Positions 40,540 through 49,701 of a DNA stretch of 64,000 bases are shown here, in pieces (the first letter of the stretch is position 1; each line of letters begins with the position of its first letter). The notes under the pieces are model-generated. The model had not been told where the DNA came from and did no database searches. It saw nothing but the letters and a program-made list of their open reading frames with translations. The stretch is from Azophilus sp965215035. GTDB taxonomy: Bacteria > Pseudomonadota > Gammaproteobacteria > Pseudomonadales > Azotimanducaceae. Location of the stretch: positions 744,001-808,000 of the forward strand of contig OZ244040.1 of the NCBI GenBank assembly GCA_965215035.1, in the 5' to 3' direction. The position numbers and the translations under genes are program-made.

Positions 40540-42102
40540 TTAGCGGCCCATCATCGTCTCCCAATCGATGGCGCGGTAACTGAGCGCTTCGGCAATATGG
40601 GCGGCGGTAATCGATTCGGCCGCCTCTAGGTCGGTGATCGTCATCGCCACCTTGATAACCTTGTGGAAGCTCCGCGCGGACAGCCGATAGCGGTCGATGG
40701 CCTGGGTCAGAAAGGCCTGCGCCGGGCCATCTAGGGGTGCCCGCTCGGCGGCGACCGGGCCGCTCAAGTGGCCGTTCAGCTCATCCTGGCGCCGCCGCTG
40801 CCGGGCCCGGGCATCGGCAACCGCATCCGCCAGGGCCCTGGTATTGCTGACCGCGGGCGTGCGATCCGCCAGCAATTCCCGGGGCAGGTTTGGCAACCAG
40901 AGCTGCATGTCGATGCGGTCGAGCAGCGGGCCGGCAATGCGCGCCTGGTAGGCCTGTACCTGGCGCGGCTGGCACCGGCACAGCCCCTCGATGCACACCC
41001 GTCCGGCCGGACAGGGGTTCATCGCCGCAATAAGCTGGAACCTGGCCGGGAATACCACCCGATAGTTGGCGCGCGCGATGGTCGCCTGGTGGGACTCCAG
41101 CGGTTCGCGCAGCAGATTGAGCACGCTCGGCCGAAAGTGGGGCATCTCGTCGAGGAACAGGATGCCGTTATGGGCAAGGGATGCTTCCCCCGGGGTCGCG
41201 GTCTGGCCGCCGCCGATAATGGCCGGCGCACTAGCGGAATGGTGCGGGTCCCGGAAGGGCACCCGCTCGTAGGCGTCCCGCAACAGACCGGCGCTCGAAT
41301 ACACCGCCGCCACCTGCAGCACCTGGCTTTCGGTGAGCCGGGGCAAAAGGTTGACGATGCTCCGCGCCAGCATGGTTTTGCCGGTGCCCGGCGGGCCCAC
41401 CATCAGGAAGTGGTGGCCCCCGGCCGCGGCCACCTGCAGGGCGCGCTTGGCCGCCTGGTGGCCCTTTACCAGACTCAAGAGGTCCGGGTGCTCCGGCCCG
41501 GAGTCCGCGGGCGTCGCCCGGGCGGGCCTTGGCACAGGTTGCGGCCGACGAACCAGGGCGACCACCTCGCTCAGGTGCCGACAGGGCAACAACAGGTGCG
41601 ACCCGGCGAGTTCCGCCTCGCGCCGGTTGGCCTCCGGCACAATCAGGCCGGTATCGGGGTCGTTTAGCGCCAAGGCGGCGGGCAGTACGCCACGTGTACG
41701 CCGTAGTGCGCCGTACAAGCCCAGTTCCGCGAGAAACTCGAACCGGGATAGGTTTTCCACCGGCAACTGACGCGACGCCGCGAGCAGGCTTACGGCGATG
41801 GCGAGGTCGAAGCGGGCACCCTGCTTGGCAAGGTCCGCCGGTGCCAGGTTGACCACCACCCGCCCGTCCGGAAACTTGAAGCCATTGTTTTCCAATGCGC
41901 TTCTGACCCGGTCCCGGGCCTCGCGCACCGCCGCCTCCGGCAAGCCGACTAGGGTGAAGCGAGGCAGCCCCGCACCGATGTGGGTTTCCACGGTAACGCT
42001 CGGCGAGGCCATGCCCACCTGGGCGCGGCTGAGCACCGCGATGGTCCCTGGTTCAACGGGTTCGGGCGCGACCGGCGCGCACACGGACGGCGACGCCGTC
42101 AA
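40540..42102 (-). CDS. comM: ComM/YifB family Mg-chelatase-like AAA+ helicase
   Basis: 520 residues. The order is an N-terminal ChlI-like domain (SRAQVGMASPSVTVETHIGAGLP), Walker A in MVGPPGTGKTMLARSI, Walker B in NGILFLDEMPHFRP, a zinc-like CPAGRVCIEGLCRC segment, and the C-terminal VSNTRALADAV ... YRLSARSFHKVIKVAMTIADLE-type helical end. ComM is a hexameric helicase that extends branch migration during natural transformation. The N-terminal ~18 residues before TIAVLSRA look like extra sequence, so the true start may be slightly downstream. It overlaps ubiK by 4 bp. Confidence 0.93.
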   Translation of the reverse strand: MTASPSVCAPVAPEPVEPGTIAVLSRAQVGMASPSVTVETHIGAGLPRFTLVGLPEAAVREARDRVRSALENNGFKFPDGRVVVNLAPADLAKQGARFDLAIAVSLLAASRQLPVENLSRFEFLAELGLYGALRRTRGVLPAALALNDPDTGLIVPEANRREAELAGSHLLLPCRHLSEVVALVRRPQPVPRPARATPADSGPEHPDLLSLVKGHQAAKRALQVAAAGGHHFLMVGPPGTGKTMLARSIVNLLPRLTESQVLQVAAVYSSAGLLRDAYERVPFRDPHHSASAPAIIGGGQTATPGEASLAHNGILFLDEMPHFRPSVLNLLREPLESHQATIARANYRVVFPARFQLIAAMNPCPAGRVCIEGLCRCQPRQVQAYQARIAGPLLDRIDMQLWLPNLPRELLADRTPAVSNTRALADAVADARARQRRRQDELNGHLSGPVAAERAPLDGPAQAFLTQAIDRYRLSARSFHKVIKVAMTITDLEAAESITAAHIAEALSYRAIDWETMMGR

Positions 42103-42338
42103 TCGCCCTTGGATTCCAGCGACCGCACGCGGCGCGAGAGTTCCGCCACCCGCGCCTCAAGATCCGCCAGGGCCTTGAGCTGGTTGTCGAACTCCCGTTT
42201 CGGCACCAGCCGGAACGCGGCCAGGAAATCCGCGATAACCTGCTTTACCTGATCCGCGGTGCCGGTGTCCACCAGCCCCTCAAGCAGGCGACCAACCCGG
42301 GCCAAGAGGGCATCGAGCGGCGATTTTGGCTCGGTCAT
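42099..42338 (-). CDS. ubiK: Ubiquinone biosynthesis accessory factor UbiK
   Basis: 79 residues from ATG 42338 with GGGAG 8 nt upstream; an upstream GTG at 42362 is less likely. The BMFP/YqiC form: an N-terminal amphipathic helix (DALLARVGRLLEGL), VKQVIADFLAAFRLVPKREFDNQL, then a C-terminal coiled coil (LADLEARVAELSRRVRSLE). UbiK promotes assembly of the soluble Ubi complex and is a frequent neighbour of comM. Confidence 0.92.
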   Translation of the reverse strand: MTEPKSPLDALLARVGRLLEGLVDTGTADQVKQVIADFLAAFRLVPKREFDNQLKALADLEARVAELSRRVRSLESKGD

Positions 42339-42436
42339 CGTCGGCACTCCCAAAATAGGCACTATGCTAACCAGCGGCCCGCAGCCGCTCCAGCACCAAT
42401 CGCCGCTTCGGCCTGTGCGAGATCGCCCATCAACAC

Positions 42437-42453
42437 CGCACCAAAATAGTGCA
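42437..42453 (+). promoter_or_regulatory. NtrC-type enhancer site upstream of torF-glnK-amtB
   Basis: CGCACC-N5-AGTGCA matches the NtrC dyad TGCACC-N5-GGTGCA at 10 of 12 bases with exact spacing. Its centre is about 105 bp before the -24 element of the sigma-54-like promoter at 42548, a normal enhancer distance. No second strong copy was found nearby. Confidence 0.5.
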
Positions 42454-42547
42454 TGGCGGTGTCCCAGAGGTGCGCACAGCCGTACCCCGCCACTGCTGCG
42501 ATTCGCGATGCAAAACCCAACCTATTGAAAAATAGGGTGTTACTAAG

Positions 42548-42564
42548 TTGGCACGAATCTTGTG
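42548..42564 (+). promoter_or_regulatory. Sigma-54-like promoter of torF-glnK-amtB
   Basis: TTGGCACG-N4-TTGT has the invariant GG of the -24 element and correct spacing; the -12 element has T for C. The predicted start near 42574 leaves a leader of about 58 nt before the torF ATG. glnK-amtB operons are classical NtrC/sigma-54 targets under nitrogen limitation, so the context supports the call. Confidence 0.6.
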
Positions 42565-42631
42565 AGTTGAAATGGTCGTCGATACGACAAACTGACATTC
42601 CATAGCTATTCCATAACATAGGGGTTAAATC

Positions 42632-43345
42632 ATGAAGAGAGTAATCGTGGCCTTGCTCCTCTGCGGAGCGGGGTACGCATCCGCAGCCGAGTTTTCCGGC
42701 AATGTTGCCTACCTGAGCGACTACCGTTTTCGCGGCATCTCCCAAGGCGACCGGTCCCCGGCGCTACAGGGCGGCTTCGACATCGAGCTCGAAGGTGGCT
42801 TCTACTTGGGCACCTGGGCATCGAATGTCGGCTCTTGGTCCGGCGGCACCATAGAACTCGACTGGTACGGCGGCTGGACCATGGACTTGAACGACAGTTC
42901 CGGCATCGATGTCGGCGTCTTCTACTACGGCTACCCGGAAGACGATTCCGACCCCGGCCTAGACTTTGTCGAGCTATATGGCAGCTATTCCTACGAGGAC
43001 CTGACCCTGGGCGTGGCCTTCTCACCGGACTACTTCGCGGAGACGGACAGCTTTTGGTACGTCTACGGCGACTATTCCTACGGCCTGGCGGAGAACCTTT
43101 CCCTCGACCTGCACCTAGGTGTGAACATCTTCAACGGCGACAGCGCCGGCGCAGCCTTCGGCATCGGCGAGTCGGGCGACCCCAAGGACAAATACATCGA
43201 CTATTCGATCGGCCTGTCCACATCCGCCCTGGGTGTCGATTGGGGCCTGCAGGTCATCGGCACCGACCTGAGCGACGCCGAGTGTTTCGACGGGTTTAAG
43301 GGCTGCGAAGAGACCATCGTGGTTTCGGTATCGAAAAGCCTCTAA
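42632..43345 (+). CDS. TorF-family putative porin
   Basis: 237 residues. Signal peptide (MKRVIVALLLCGAGYASAA), then the TorF/Gcw_chp signature FSGNVAYLSDYRFRGISQGDRSPALQGGFDIE, repeated amphipathic beta-strands rich in Tyr/Gly/Trp/Asp, and a C-terminal strand ending VVSVSKSL. It is a predicted small outer-membrane beta-barrel. The family is repeatedly found beside glnK-amtB, and here it is the first gene behind the sigma-54/NtrC-like promoter. This suggests an outer-membrane route for ammonium or small nitrogen compounds (inference). Confidence 0.88.
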   Translation: MKRVIVALLLCGAGYASAAEFSGNVAYLSDYRFRGISQGDRSPALQGGFDIELEGGFYLGTWASNVGSWSGGTIELDWYGGWTMDLNDSSGIDVGVFYYGYPEDDSDPGLDFVELYGSYSYEDLTLGVAFSPDYFAETDSFWYVYGDYSYGLAENLSLDLHLGVNIFNGDSAGAAFGIGESGDPKDKYIDYSIGLSTSALGVDWGLQVIGTDLSDAECFDGFKGCEETIVVSVSKSL

Positions 43346-43395
43346 TTGCGAGAGAATCCCTGCCTACACGGGTCTTCCACAACTTGCCCGCTCAC

Positions 43396-43431
43396 GCGGG
43401 GAACCCCCGGCAAGCTCGGGGGCGTGTTAAG
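43396..43431 (+). promoter_or_regulatory. Stem-loop in the torF-glnK intergenic leader
   Basis: CCCCCG-N7-CGGGGG with further pairing of flanking CACGC/GCGTG-like bases makes a strong hairpin about 30 nt before the glnK ribosome site. There is no T-run, so it is more likely an RNA-processing or stability element that separates torF and glnK expression levels than a full terminator. Confidence 0.4.
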
Positions 43432-43457
43432 TAAGGGTTTAACAAAGGAGACAAACC

Positions 43458-43796
43458 ATGAAGCTCATATCAGCGATCATTAAGCCGTTCAAGCTGGACG
43501 ACGTTCGCGAGGCCCTGTCGGGTGTCGGCGTACAGGGCATGACGGTCACCGAGGTAAAAGGTTTCGGCCGCCAGAAAGGCCATACAGAACTCTACCGGGG
43601 CGCCGAGTATGTCGTCGACTTCCTGCCCAAGGTGAAGTTGGAAGTGGCCGTCGACGACGCGCTGCTCGAGCAAGTGTTGGAGGCAATCACCAAGTCGGCC
43701 AATACGGGCAAGGTCGGCGACGGGAAGATTTTCGTCGCCACCTTGGAAGAAGTGGTACGCATACGTACCGGTGAAACAGGGCCGGAAGCCGTCTAG
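43458..43796 (+). CDS. glnK: Nitrogen regulatory protein P-II, GlnK type
   Basis: 112 residues. The T-loop carries the uridylylation site Tyr51 in KGHTELYRGAEYVVDF. It also has the PII signatures KPFKLDDVREAL at the start and TGKVGDGKIFVATLEEVVRIRTGE at the end. GlnK senses 2-oxoglutarate/ATP/ADP and plugs AmtB when nitrogen is plentiful. AAAGGAGA precedes the ATG. It lies directly ahead of amtB. Confidence 0.97.
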   Translation: MKLISAIIKPFKLDDVREALSGVGVQGMTVTEVKGFGRQKGHTELYRGAEYVVDFLPKVKLEVAVDDALLEQVLEAITKSANTGKVGDGKIFVATLEEVVRIRTGETGPEAV

Positions 43797-43862
43797 CTAG
43801 GCAACCGGTTTTTTGCGCGGAGTGCGGGCTTGCCGCACCCCGCTCGATCAGGAGACAGGATT

Positions 43863-45116
43863 GTGGAAGATCTGATTCAAACCAACTACGCGCTCGACAC
43901 CTTTTACTTCTTGGTAATGGGCGTTCTGGTGATGTTCATGGCACCCGGCTTCGCCATGCTCGAAGCGGGCATGGTCCGGGCCAAGAACACCTCCGAGATT
44001 CTCACCAAGAACGTGGCGCTGTTCGCCATCGCCTGCATCATGTACATGATTTGCGGGTACTACATCATGTATCCGGGTGCCAGCGAGGGTGCCTGGATGC
44101 CCATGTTCGGCTTCGGCATCGGCGCGGAGAACTCGGAGGCCGCGGTGCTCGCAGCATCGGCGGACCCCTACGACACCTACTACTCAAGTCGCTCCGACTA
44201 CTTCTTCCAAGTGGTGTTCGTGGCCACCGCCATGTCCATCGTTTCGGGCGCGGTGGCAGAGCGCATGAAGTTGTGGGCTTTCCTAATCTTCGCCGTGTTC
44301 ATGACCGGCCTTATCTACCCCGTTCAGGGGTTCTGGAAGTGGGGCGGCGGTGCGCTGGACGCAGCGGGCTTTCTAGACTTTGCCGGCTCTGGCGTGGTGC
44401 ACCTGTGCGGCGCCACCGCGGCATTGGCCGGCGTGCTACTGCTCGGCCCCCGCTCCGGCAAATACGGGCCGAACGGGCAGGTGAACGCGCTGCCTGGCGC
44501 CAACATGCCCCTGGCCACGCTCGGCATGTTCATCCTCTGGTTCGGCTGGTTCGGCTTCAATGGCGGCTCGGAACTGAAGCTCAGCAATGTCGGCGAGGCC
44601 AACGCCGTGGCCCAGGTATTCGTAAACACCAATATCGCCGCCTGCGGCGGCCTGATCACAGCCCTAATCCTCGCCCGCGTGCTGTTTGGCAAGGGTGACC
44701 TGACCATGGCGTTGAATGGGGCGCTGGCGGGGCTGGTATCGATTACCGCGGAGCCGCTAGAGGGCACGATACAGCAATCGGTGATGATCGGCGCCGTCGG
44801 CGGTGCCCTGGCGGTCGGGTCAATCATCTTGCTGGACAAGCTGAGAATCGACGACCCGGTGGGCGCTATCTCCGTGCACGGCACGGCCGGCGTCTGGGGC
44901 CTGTTGGCGGTGTGCATCACCAATTCCGAAGCGACCCTCGGTGCCCAACTGCTCGGCATCGTCGCGATCTTCGCCTGGACCTTCGTCGCCGCCCTGATCG
45001 TCTGGTACATCCTGAAGCTGACGATGGGCATACGCATCTCCGAGGAAGAGGAATACGAAGGAGCGGACCTCTCCGAGACCGGCATTGAGGCGTATCCGGA
45101 GTTCGTCAAGCTATAA
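43863..45116 (+). CDS. amtB: Ammonium transporter AmtB
   Basis: 417 residues from GTG 43863, which has AGGAGA about 8 nt upstream; a TTG 11 codons earlier has no ribosome site. About 11 membrane helices. The conserved NH3-channel histidines are in GSGVVHLCGATAALAG and ISVHGTAGVWG, and the Amt signature includes GMFILWFGWFGFNGGSEL. The N-terminus has no obvious cleaved signal peptide, unlike E. coli AmtB. It forms the NtrC-type operon with torF and glnK. Confidence 0.97.
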   Translation: MEDLIQTNYALDTFYFLVMGVLVMFMAPGFAMLEAGMVRAKNTSEILTKNVALFAIACIMYMICGYYIMYPGASEGAWMPMFGFGIGAENSEAAVLAASADPYDTYYSSRSDYFFQVVFVATAMSIVSGAVAERMKLWAFLIFAVFMTGLIYPVQGFWKWGGGALDAAGFLDFAGSGVVHLCGATAALAGVLLLGPRSGKYGPNGQVNALPGANMPLATLGMFILWFGWFGFNGGSELKLSNVGEANAVAQVFVNTNIAACGGLITALILARVLFGKGDLTMALNGALAGLVSITAEPLEGTIQQSVMIGAVGGALAVGSIILLDKLRIDDPVGAISVHGTAGVWGLLAVCITNSEATLGAQLLGIVAIFAWTFVAALIVWYILKLTMGIRISEEEEYEGADLSETGIEAYPEFVKL

Positions 45117-45155
45117 CCTAGGGCCATATAACCCGCCCGGGATCGGCGGGACAAG

Positions 45156-45195
45156 CAACGCCCCGGTGGGAGCCCCCTTCTCCCCCGGGGCGTTG
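45156..45195 (+). terminator. Terminator-like hairpin after amtB
   Basis: CAACGCCCCGG (45156-45166) pairs perfectly with CCGGGGCGTTG (45185-45195) across an 18-nt loop, 40 bp after the amtB stop. The following TGCTTACT is only weakly T-rich, so termination may be partial. Confidence 0.55.
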
Positions 45196-45367
45196 TGCTT
45201 ACTAAGGAAAGTCTGCACGCGTGCATAACTTCATATCTGCATACGCCTGCTCGCAGACTCAAGACGGCGCCAAATGACCCGTACCCTGATGTCGTTATCG
45301 AACGATTTTACCGAACTGGCTCGCAACGACGCACGGCGTCGCGGCTGGAGGAACCCAAGATATCTTC

Positions 45368-46579
45368 TTACAGACCAAGCACTAGCTTGGCGACGATGTT
45401 CTTCTGCACCTCGTTGCTGCCGCCGGCAATTGAGATGGCCCGCATGTTGAAGTAGCGCGGAAAGGCCGTGACGGCCGCAGCCGGGCCGATGGCGTCAACA
45501 TTGGCACCGGGCACCAGCGCTTCGGTCTGCTGGGGCGCGGCGTAGGCGCCCAAGGCTTCAAGCACGAGCTCCGTCGAGGCTTGGCTGATGTCCGCGCTCA
45601 GGTTCTTCAGGATGGAGGACTCCGGGCCCGGATTGCCCCCTTTGGACAGCGCGGCCATGATGCGCAATTCCGTATGCTTGGCGGCCTGCAGCCTGATGTC
45701 CAAGGCGGCCAGCCGACGGCTGAAGCCCGCATCCTCGATGAGGAAGCCACCAGCCGCCGGAATCTGCGCCGCCAGCCGCCGGACGCGCTGCAAAGCGGCT
45801 TGCTGGGCCGCCATGCCACCGCCGCCCCGCTCGAACTCCAGCAGATACTTGGCCACCGTCCAGCCTTGGTGCTCCCGCCCCACGGTATTCGCCTTGGGCA
45901 CACGCACATCGTCGAAGAACACCTGGTTCACCTCATGGGTGCCCGATGCGAAGACGATGGGCTGCACCCGGATCCCCGGGGAAGCCATGTCCAGCAGCAG
46001 GAAGGTAATGCCCTCCTGGGGACGGGGCCGGTTGGCGGTGCGCACCAAGCAGAACATCTTGTTGGCGTAATGGGCGTGGGTGGTCCAGAGCTTCGTGCCG
46101 TTCAGCACGTAGTCCGCCCCGTCAGACTCCGCCCTAAGCTGCAGGGACGCCAAATCCGAACCGCTGCCCGGCTCCGAATAGCCTTGGCACCAGTAGTCCT
46201 CCCCAGACAGTATGCGCGGCAGCAGCTTCGTCCGCTGGGCGTTGGTACCATGGCCGATGAGCATCGGGCCGCACATGCCCAAACCCATGGGCGCCAAGCT
46301 GGGCGCTCCGGCATCGCTGGCCTCCAGGGTCCAAATGTAGCGCTGCATCAGGTCCCAGCCCGGACCGCCGTATTCCGCCGGCCAGGCGGGCGCCACCCAA
46401 CCCTGGCGATGCAGAATGCGATGCCAGCGGATGTTGTGGGCATAGTCCAGAAACATGCCGGGACACAGGCGCTGCGCTTCCTTCAGGTCCTCCGGGAGGG
46501 CGCCGCGCAGAAAGTCCCGCACCTGCTCCCGGAAGGCTTCATGTTCGTCGCTGAAGGAGATGTTCAAGCCGCGGATCAA
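45368..46579 (-). CDS. Acyl-CoA dehydrogenase family protein
   Basis: 403 residues, TTG start with AAGGG close upstream. ACAD motifs: WCQGYSEPGSGSDLASLQLRA, LNGTKLWTTHAHYANKMFCLVRT, and the C-terminal SISIAGGSNEVQKNIVAKLVLGL. The GMAAQQAAL and RRLAALDIRLQAAKHTELR segments fit the FadE17/pimeloyl-CoA-dehydrogenase-like subgroup, used for ring- or side-chain-derived acyl-CoAs rather than simple fatty acids. Its neighbours (TonB receptor, amidohydrolase, P450) suggest one catabolic locus. The exact substrate is unknown. Confidence 0.85.
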   Translation of the reverse strand: MIRGLNISFSDEHEAFREQVRDFLRGALPEDLKEAQRLCPGMFLDYAHNIRWHRILHRQGWVAPAWPAEYGGPGWDLMQRYIWTLEASDAGAPSLAPMGLGMCGPMLIGHGTNAQRTKLLPRILSGEDYWCQGYSEPGSGSDLASLQLRAESDGADYVLNGTKLWTTHAHYANKMFCLVRTANRPRPQEGITFLLLDMASPGIRVQPIVFASGTHEVNQVFFDDVRVPKANTVGREHQGWTVAKYLLEFERGGGGMAAQQAALQRVRRLAAQIPAAGGFLIEDAGFSRRLAALDIRLQAAKHTELRIMAALSKGGNPGPESSILKNLSADISQASTELVLEALGAYAAPQQTEALVPGANVDAIGPAAAVTAFPRYFNMRAISIAGGSNEVQKNIVAKLVLGL

Positions 46580-46695
46580 CCCTTGTCAGTTCCAACCCCA
46601 ATCAATTCTTGGGCCAAGCCCAACCCACCCAACTCGACCATGCGCCCGATACAATCACGGATACGGGGCCGCACTTTGCGCCGCGCCCCCGGCCT

Positions 46696-49600
46696 CTACT
46701 GGTTGCCCAGACGATAAGTCAGGCCCAGCTTGATGATGCGCCCGAAGGGGTTGTGGGTGAACGGGTCGTAGTTCATCTCACGGGGCACGAAGGGCGGGTC
46801 TGCATCGGTCAGGTTGAACACCGACAGGGAGATGTCCACGCGCTCCTGCATCAGGCTGTAGTAGAGATGCAGGTCATGGGTGACCTGGCTCTTGATGGGC
46901 GTTTCGCCGTCCAAATAGTCATGCACGTAGTTGACGATGTAGCGCAGATTCAGCGGCCCCCAGCCATAGTTGGCCAGGCCGCGCACCTTCCACTCGGCCA
47001 AGGTGCGCGCCAAGGAGGTGGTGTAGTTCAGCCGGCCTAGGGCGTCGTAGGCGCCGCCTAATTCCCAGGCGTCGATGTCATAGCCGAGTATGCGGGTGCC
47101 GGTGGCACCAATGGTGAACAGCCCAGGCCCCACATTTAAGCTGTAGCGGGCGGTGAAGTCGATGCCGTCCGTCTTGATGTCCGGGCCGTTGATGATGTTG
47201 ATGTCGATGATCTCCACATCGGAAGCCACCGGATTGCCGCCGAACGTCAGCCGATCGAAGTAGGGGCTCGAGGTGTCGCAGGCCGGCGCCGCCGCTGGGC
47301 AGGCCGTCGCCAAGACGCTGGTGTAGGGCTCCGTGACCAGGGGTTTGCTGAAGTCATAGGACCAGTAGTCCAGGGTGATGAACAGGTTGTCGCCGTCCAA
47401 CAGCAGGGCGTCGTGGTTGACCAGCAGGCCGACGTTGAAGGTGGTCGCCTCCTCCGGCTCCAAGTCCGGGTTGCCCTTGGTGTCGATGCGCTTGAAGGCG
47501 CCGGTTTGGGCAACGTACTGAAGGGAGTTGGAGGAGTTCGTGGCCACCGTCTGGTTCAGCGTCGGCCCACGGAAGGTGGTGCCCACGGAGGCCCGCAGGC
47601 CGATGCTCGGCAGAAGCTGCCAGCGGGCCGCCAGTTTCGGATCTACACTGGAACCGGTGCTGCCGCCATAGTCTTCAAAGCGCAGGGAGAGCTGGGCCTC
47701 AAAAGTATCCGACACCGGCAACTGCAGCTCCCCGAAGAGGGAATAAACACTGCGGTCCTCATCGATGTGGGAGAGTGGCGGCAGGAAGCCGAACAGGCCG
47801 TTGCGGTTAATGGTGCAGTCCTTGATTTCCGGGCCGGCGGTGCAGGGGAACTGCGCAAAGTCGTTGATGGGGAAAGGCCCGCTCTTGTAGGTTTCGCTGC
47901 GCCACTGGGCGCCAAGGGCGAAGTTGACTTCGCCGCCAGCCATACCCCAAGGCAAGGCGCCGCCGAAAATGGCCTCCAGCACCAGCAGTGAAGTTTCGCC
48001 GTCAAGGCCGTAGTCTCCGCTAACCATGTAGTCGAACAGATCCTGGTTGTTCAACGCTGGATTGAAATCCGGGTTGGAGGCGATGCCGCCCGGCACCTGG
48101 GGGTGCGAACCAGGCATGGCGTTGGAAAAGGGTATCCAATATTGGCAAGGTCCTTGGCCGGCGTGGGCCATCACGGTCGCCAAGGAGAAAGCCAGGTTGC
48201 CGTTTTCATCGTACTCGTTGGGCACCTGCTGCTCGCATTCGAAGCCCCCTAGGCCCTGGCGGGCGCGGGCGTCCCGATAGACCATGGTGTCACCACCGCC
48301 GGAAACGCGCTCTGCAGCGGAGTAAGTGGCGGAAGTCTGCCAGTTGTAGTCGCCCCACTGCCCATCCAGGCTGAGGTTCAGCCGCCAAAGGTCAGATTCC
48401 CGCAAATGGTCCCGCAATGGGCCGTCCTGCCCGTAGGCGCGGCCGTAAAACCAAGCCACTTCCTGCCAGGCGGCGGGAATGCCTGCCGCAGTCTGCGCCG
48501 GGTCCCCGGCCCAGCGGCAGTAGTCCTGCGCGCAATGGGCGTAGTCCCCGTAAAGCTCGGGATACTTGCTGGCCATGTCCACCAAGCCAGGATTGTTGGC
48601 CCGAATGGTGCGGGATTCGTCCACCAGCCGGTTGGGCGGATAGGAGGGCGAGGTGTTCCAGGCGGGCACATCGCTGTTGGCCAGCAAAAATTCCGCCGAC
48701 AGGGTGGTGGTGTCGTTGAGGTCGTAGGACGCCTCCGTGAACCACTGCCAGCGCTCCGCCTTTTCGGCCAGATTGTCGAATGGCGTGTACTGAAAACGGC
48801 AGAAGCCGCCGTCGGCGTTGCCGGCAACGCCGCTGGTGGTGCGGGCACCGCCCAGCGCCTCGCAGTTGGGATCGACGATGCCAGTGGCCAGCAGCCCGGT
48901 GAAGCCGCCGATGGGGAAGGCGTTCCAGCGGTCCAGAGGCACCACCACGGAGGGGCGCCCAACGCTGGACCAGCCGCCCAATGGGCTGTCCGCATAAGGA
49001 CGCACCGCCCAATCCCGCTCCGCAAGCTCCAGTTCGCTGCGCTTGACGTAGCTGAAGGAGCTGACCAAGTGCCCCCGGCCATCGGCCAAGCCCGTGCCGA
49101 AAATGACGCCCGCCTCACTGTCCCCGTCGCCGCCGTCTATGAACTTGTGGCCGGCGTTCGCCTCGATGCCGGTGAAGTCGCTGCGGGTGATGAAGTTCAT
49201 GACCCCGGCGATGGCGTCTGAGCCATAGGTGGAGGCGGCGCCCTCGCGCAGGATTTCGATGCGCTCCACGGCGATGGACGGAATCATGTTGACATCGACC
49301 AATAGCTGCGCCTGGGCACCGATGGCGTGGGGCGACCAGGTGGTGCGGCGCCCGTTGATCAGCACCATGGAGCGGCTTGGGCCGAGCCCGCGAATGTTGA
49401 CGGTGGCGCGCTCCGCCTCCGCGCCTGCCTGGAACTGGTCCGTCTCGCCGTCCGCGCCTTGGCTGAACGAAAGGTTCTTGATCATGTCCAAGGTGGTGGG
49501 CGCGCCTTCGTAGGCGAGCTCATCCTTGGTCAGGGTGGTGACCGGCAGCGGGGCATCCTCCGGGGTGCCCTTGATGTGGGAGCCGGTGACGACGATCTCC

Positions 49601-49701
49601 TCGATCTCCTCCCCGGCGTTGGCCGCCGGCGCAACGGCCAGCAACACCGCGCAGAACAGAACGGATAGGGTGGAGAAAAAGGCTTGGAATTCCTTAAACA
49701 T
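46696..49701 (-). CDS. TonB-dependent outer-membrane receptor
   Basis: 1001 residues from ATG 49701 with GGGGAAG upstream; the frame extends further without support. Signal peptide ending near ANAGEE, a TonB-box/plug region (EEIEEIVVTGSHIKG; VNIRGLGPSRSMVLINGRR; YGSDAIAGVMNFITR), and a large beta-barrel ending PFGRIIKLGLTYRLGNQ. The EIVVTGSHIKG opening and the DxxP-rich long extracellular loops place it with the proteobacterial carbohydrate/organic-ligand TBDR group rather than classical siderophore receptors. The ligand is unknown. No cobalamin riboswitch or Fur box was seen upstream. Confidence 0.93.
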   Translation of the reverse strand: MFKEFQAFFSTLSVLFCAVLLAVAPAANAGEEIEEIVVTGSHIKGTPEDAPLPVTTLTKDELAYEGAPTTLDMIKNLSFSQGADGETDQFQAGAEAERATVNIRGLGPSRSMVLINGRRTTWSPHAIGAQAQLLVDVNMIPSIAVERIEILREGAASTYGSDAIAGVMNFITRSDFTGIEANAGHKFIDGGDGDSEAGVIFGTGLADGRGHLVSSFSYVKRSELELAERDWAVRPYADSPLGGWSSVGRPSVVVPLDRWNAFPIGGFTGLLATGIVDPNCEALGGARTTSGVAGNADGGFCRFQYTPFDNLAEKAERWQWFTEASYDLNDTTTLSAEFLLANSDVPAWNTSPSYPPNRLVDESRTIRANNPGLVDMASKYPELYGDYAHCAQDYCRWAGDPAQTAAGIPAAWQEVAWFYGRAYGQDGPLRDHLRESDLWRLNLSLDGQWGDYNWQTSATYSAAERVSGGGDTMVYRDARARQGLGGFECEQQVPNEYDENGNLAFSLATVMAHAGQGPCQYWIPFSNAMPGSHPQVPGGIASNPDFNPALNNQDLFDYMVSGDYGLDGETSLLVLEAIFGGALPWGMAGGEVNFALGAQWRSETYKSGPFPINDFAQFPCTAGPEIKDCTINRNGLFGFLPPLSHIDEDRSVYSLFGELQLPVSDTFEAQLSLRFEDYGGSTGSSVDPKLAARWQLLPSIGLRASVGTTFRGPTLNQTVATNSSNSLQYVAQTGAFKRIDTKGNPDLEPEEATTFNVGLLVNHDALLLDGDNLFITLDYWSYDFSKPLVTEPYTSVLATACPAAAPACDTSSPYFDRLTFGGNPVASDVEIIDINIINGPDIKTDGIDFTARYSLNVGPGLFTIGATGTRILGYDIDAWELGGAYDALGRLNYTTSLARTLAEWKVRGLANYGWGPLNLRYIVNYVHDYLDGETPIKSQVTHDLHLYYSLMQERVDISLSVFNLTDADPPFVPREMNYDPFTHNPFGRIIKLGLTYRLGNQ

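Noticed and set aside
39524..40564. Minus-strand 346-codon frame opposite the cytochrome gene
   Set aside because: The plus strand has a signal peptide and a CxxCH haem motif; the minus frame has no recognisable feature.
42455..42480. Second NtrC site between the first one and the promoter
   Set aside because: The GGTGCG half is present but the partner half at the right distance matches only 2 of 6 bases.
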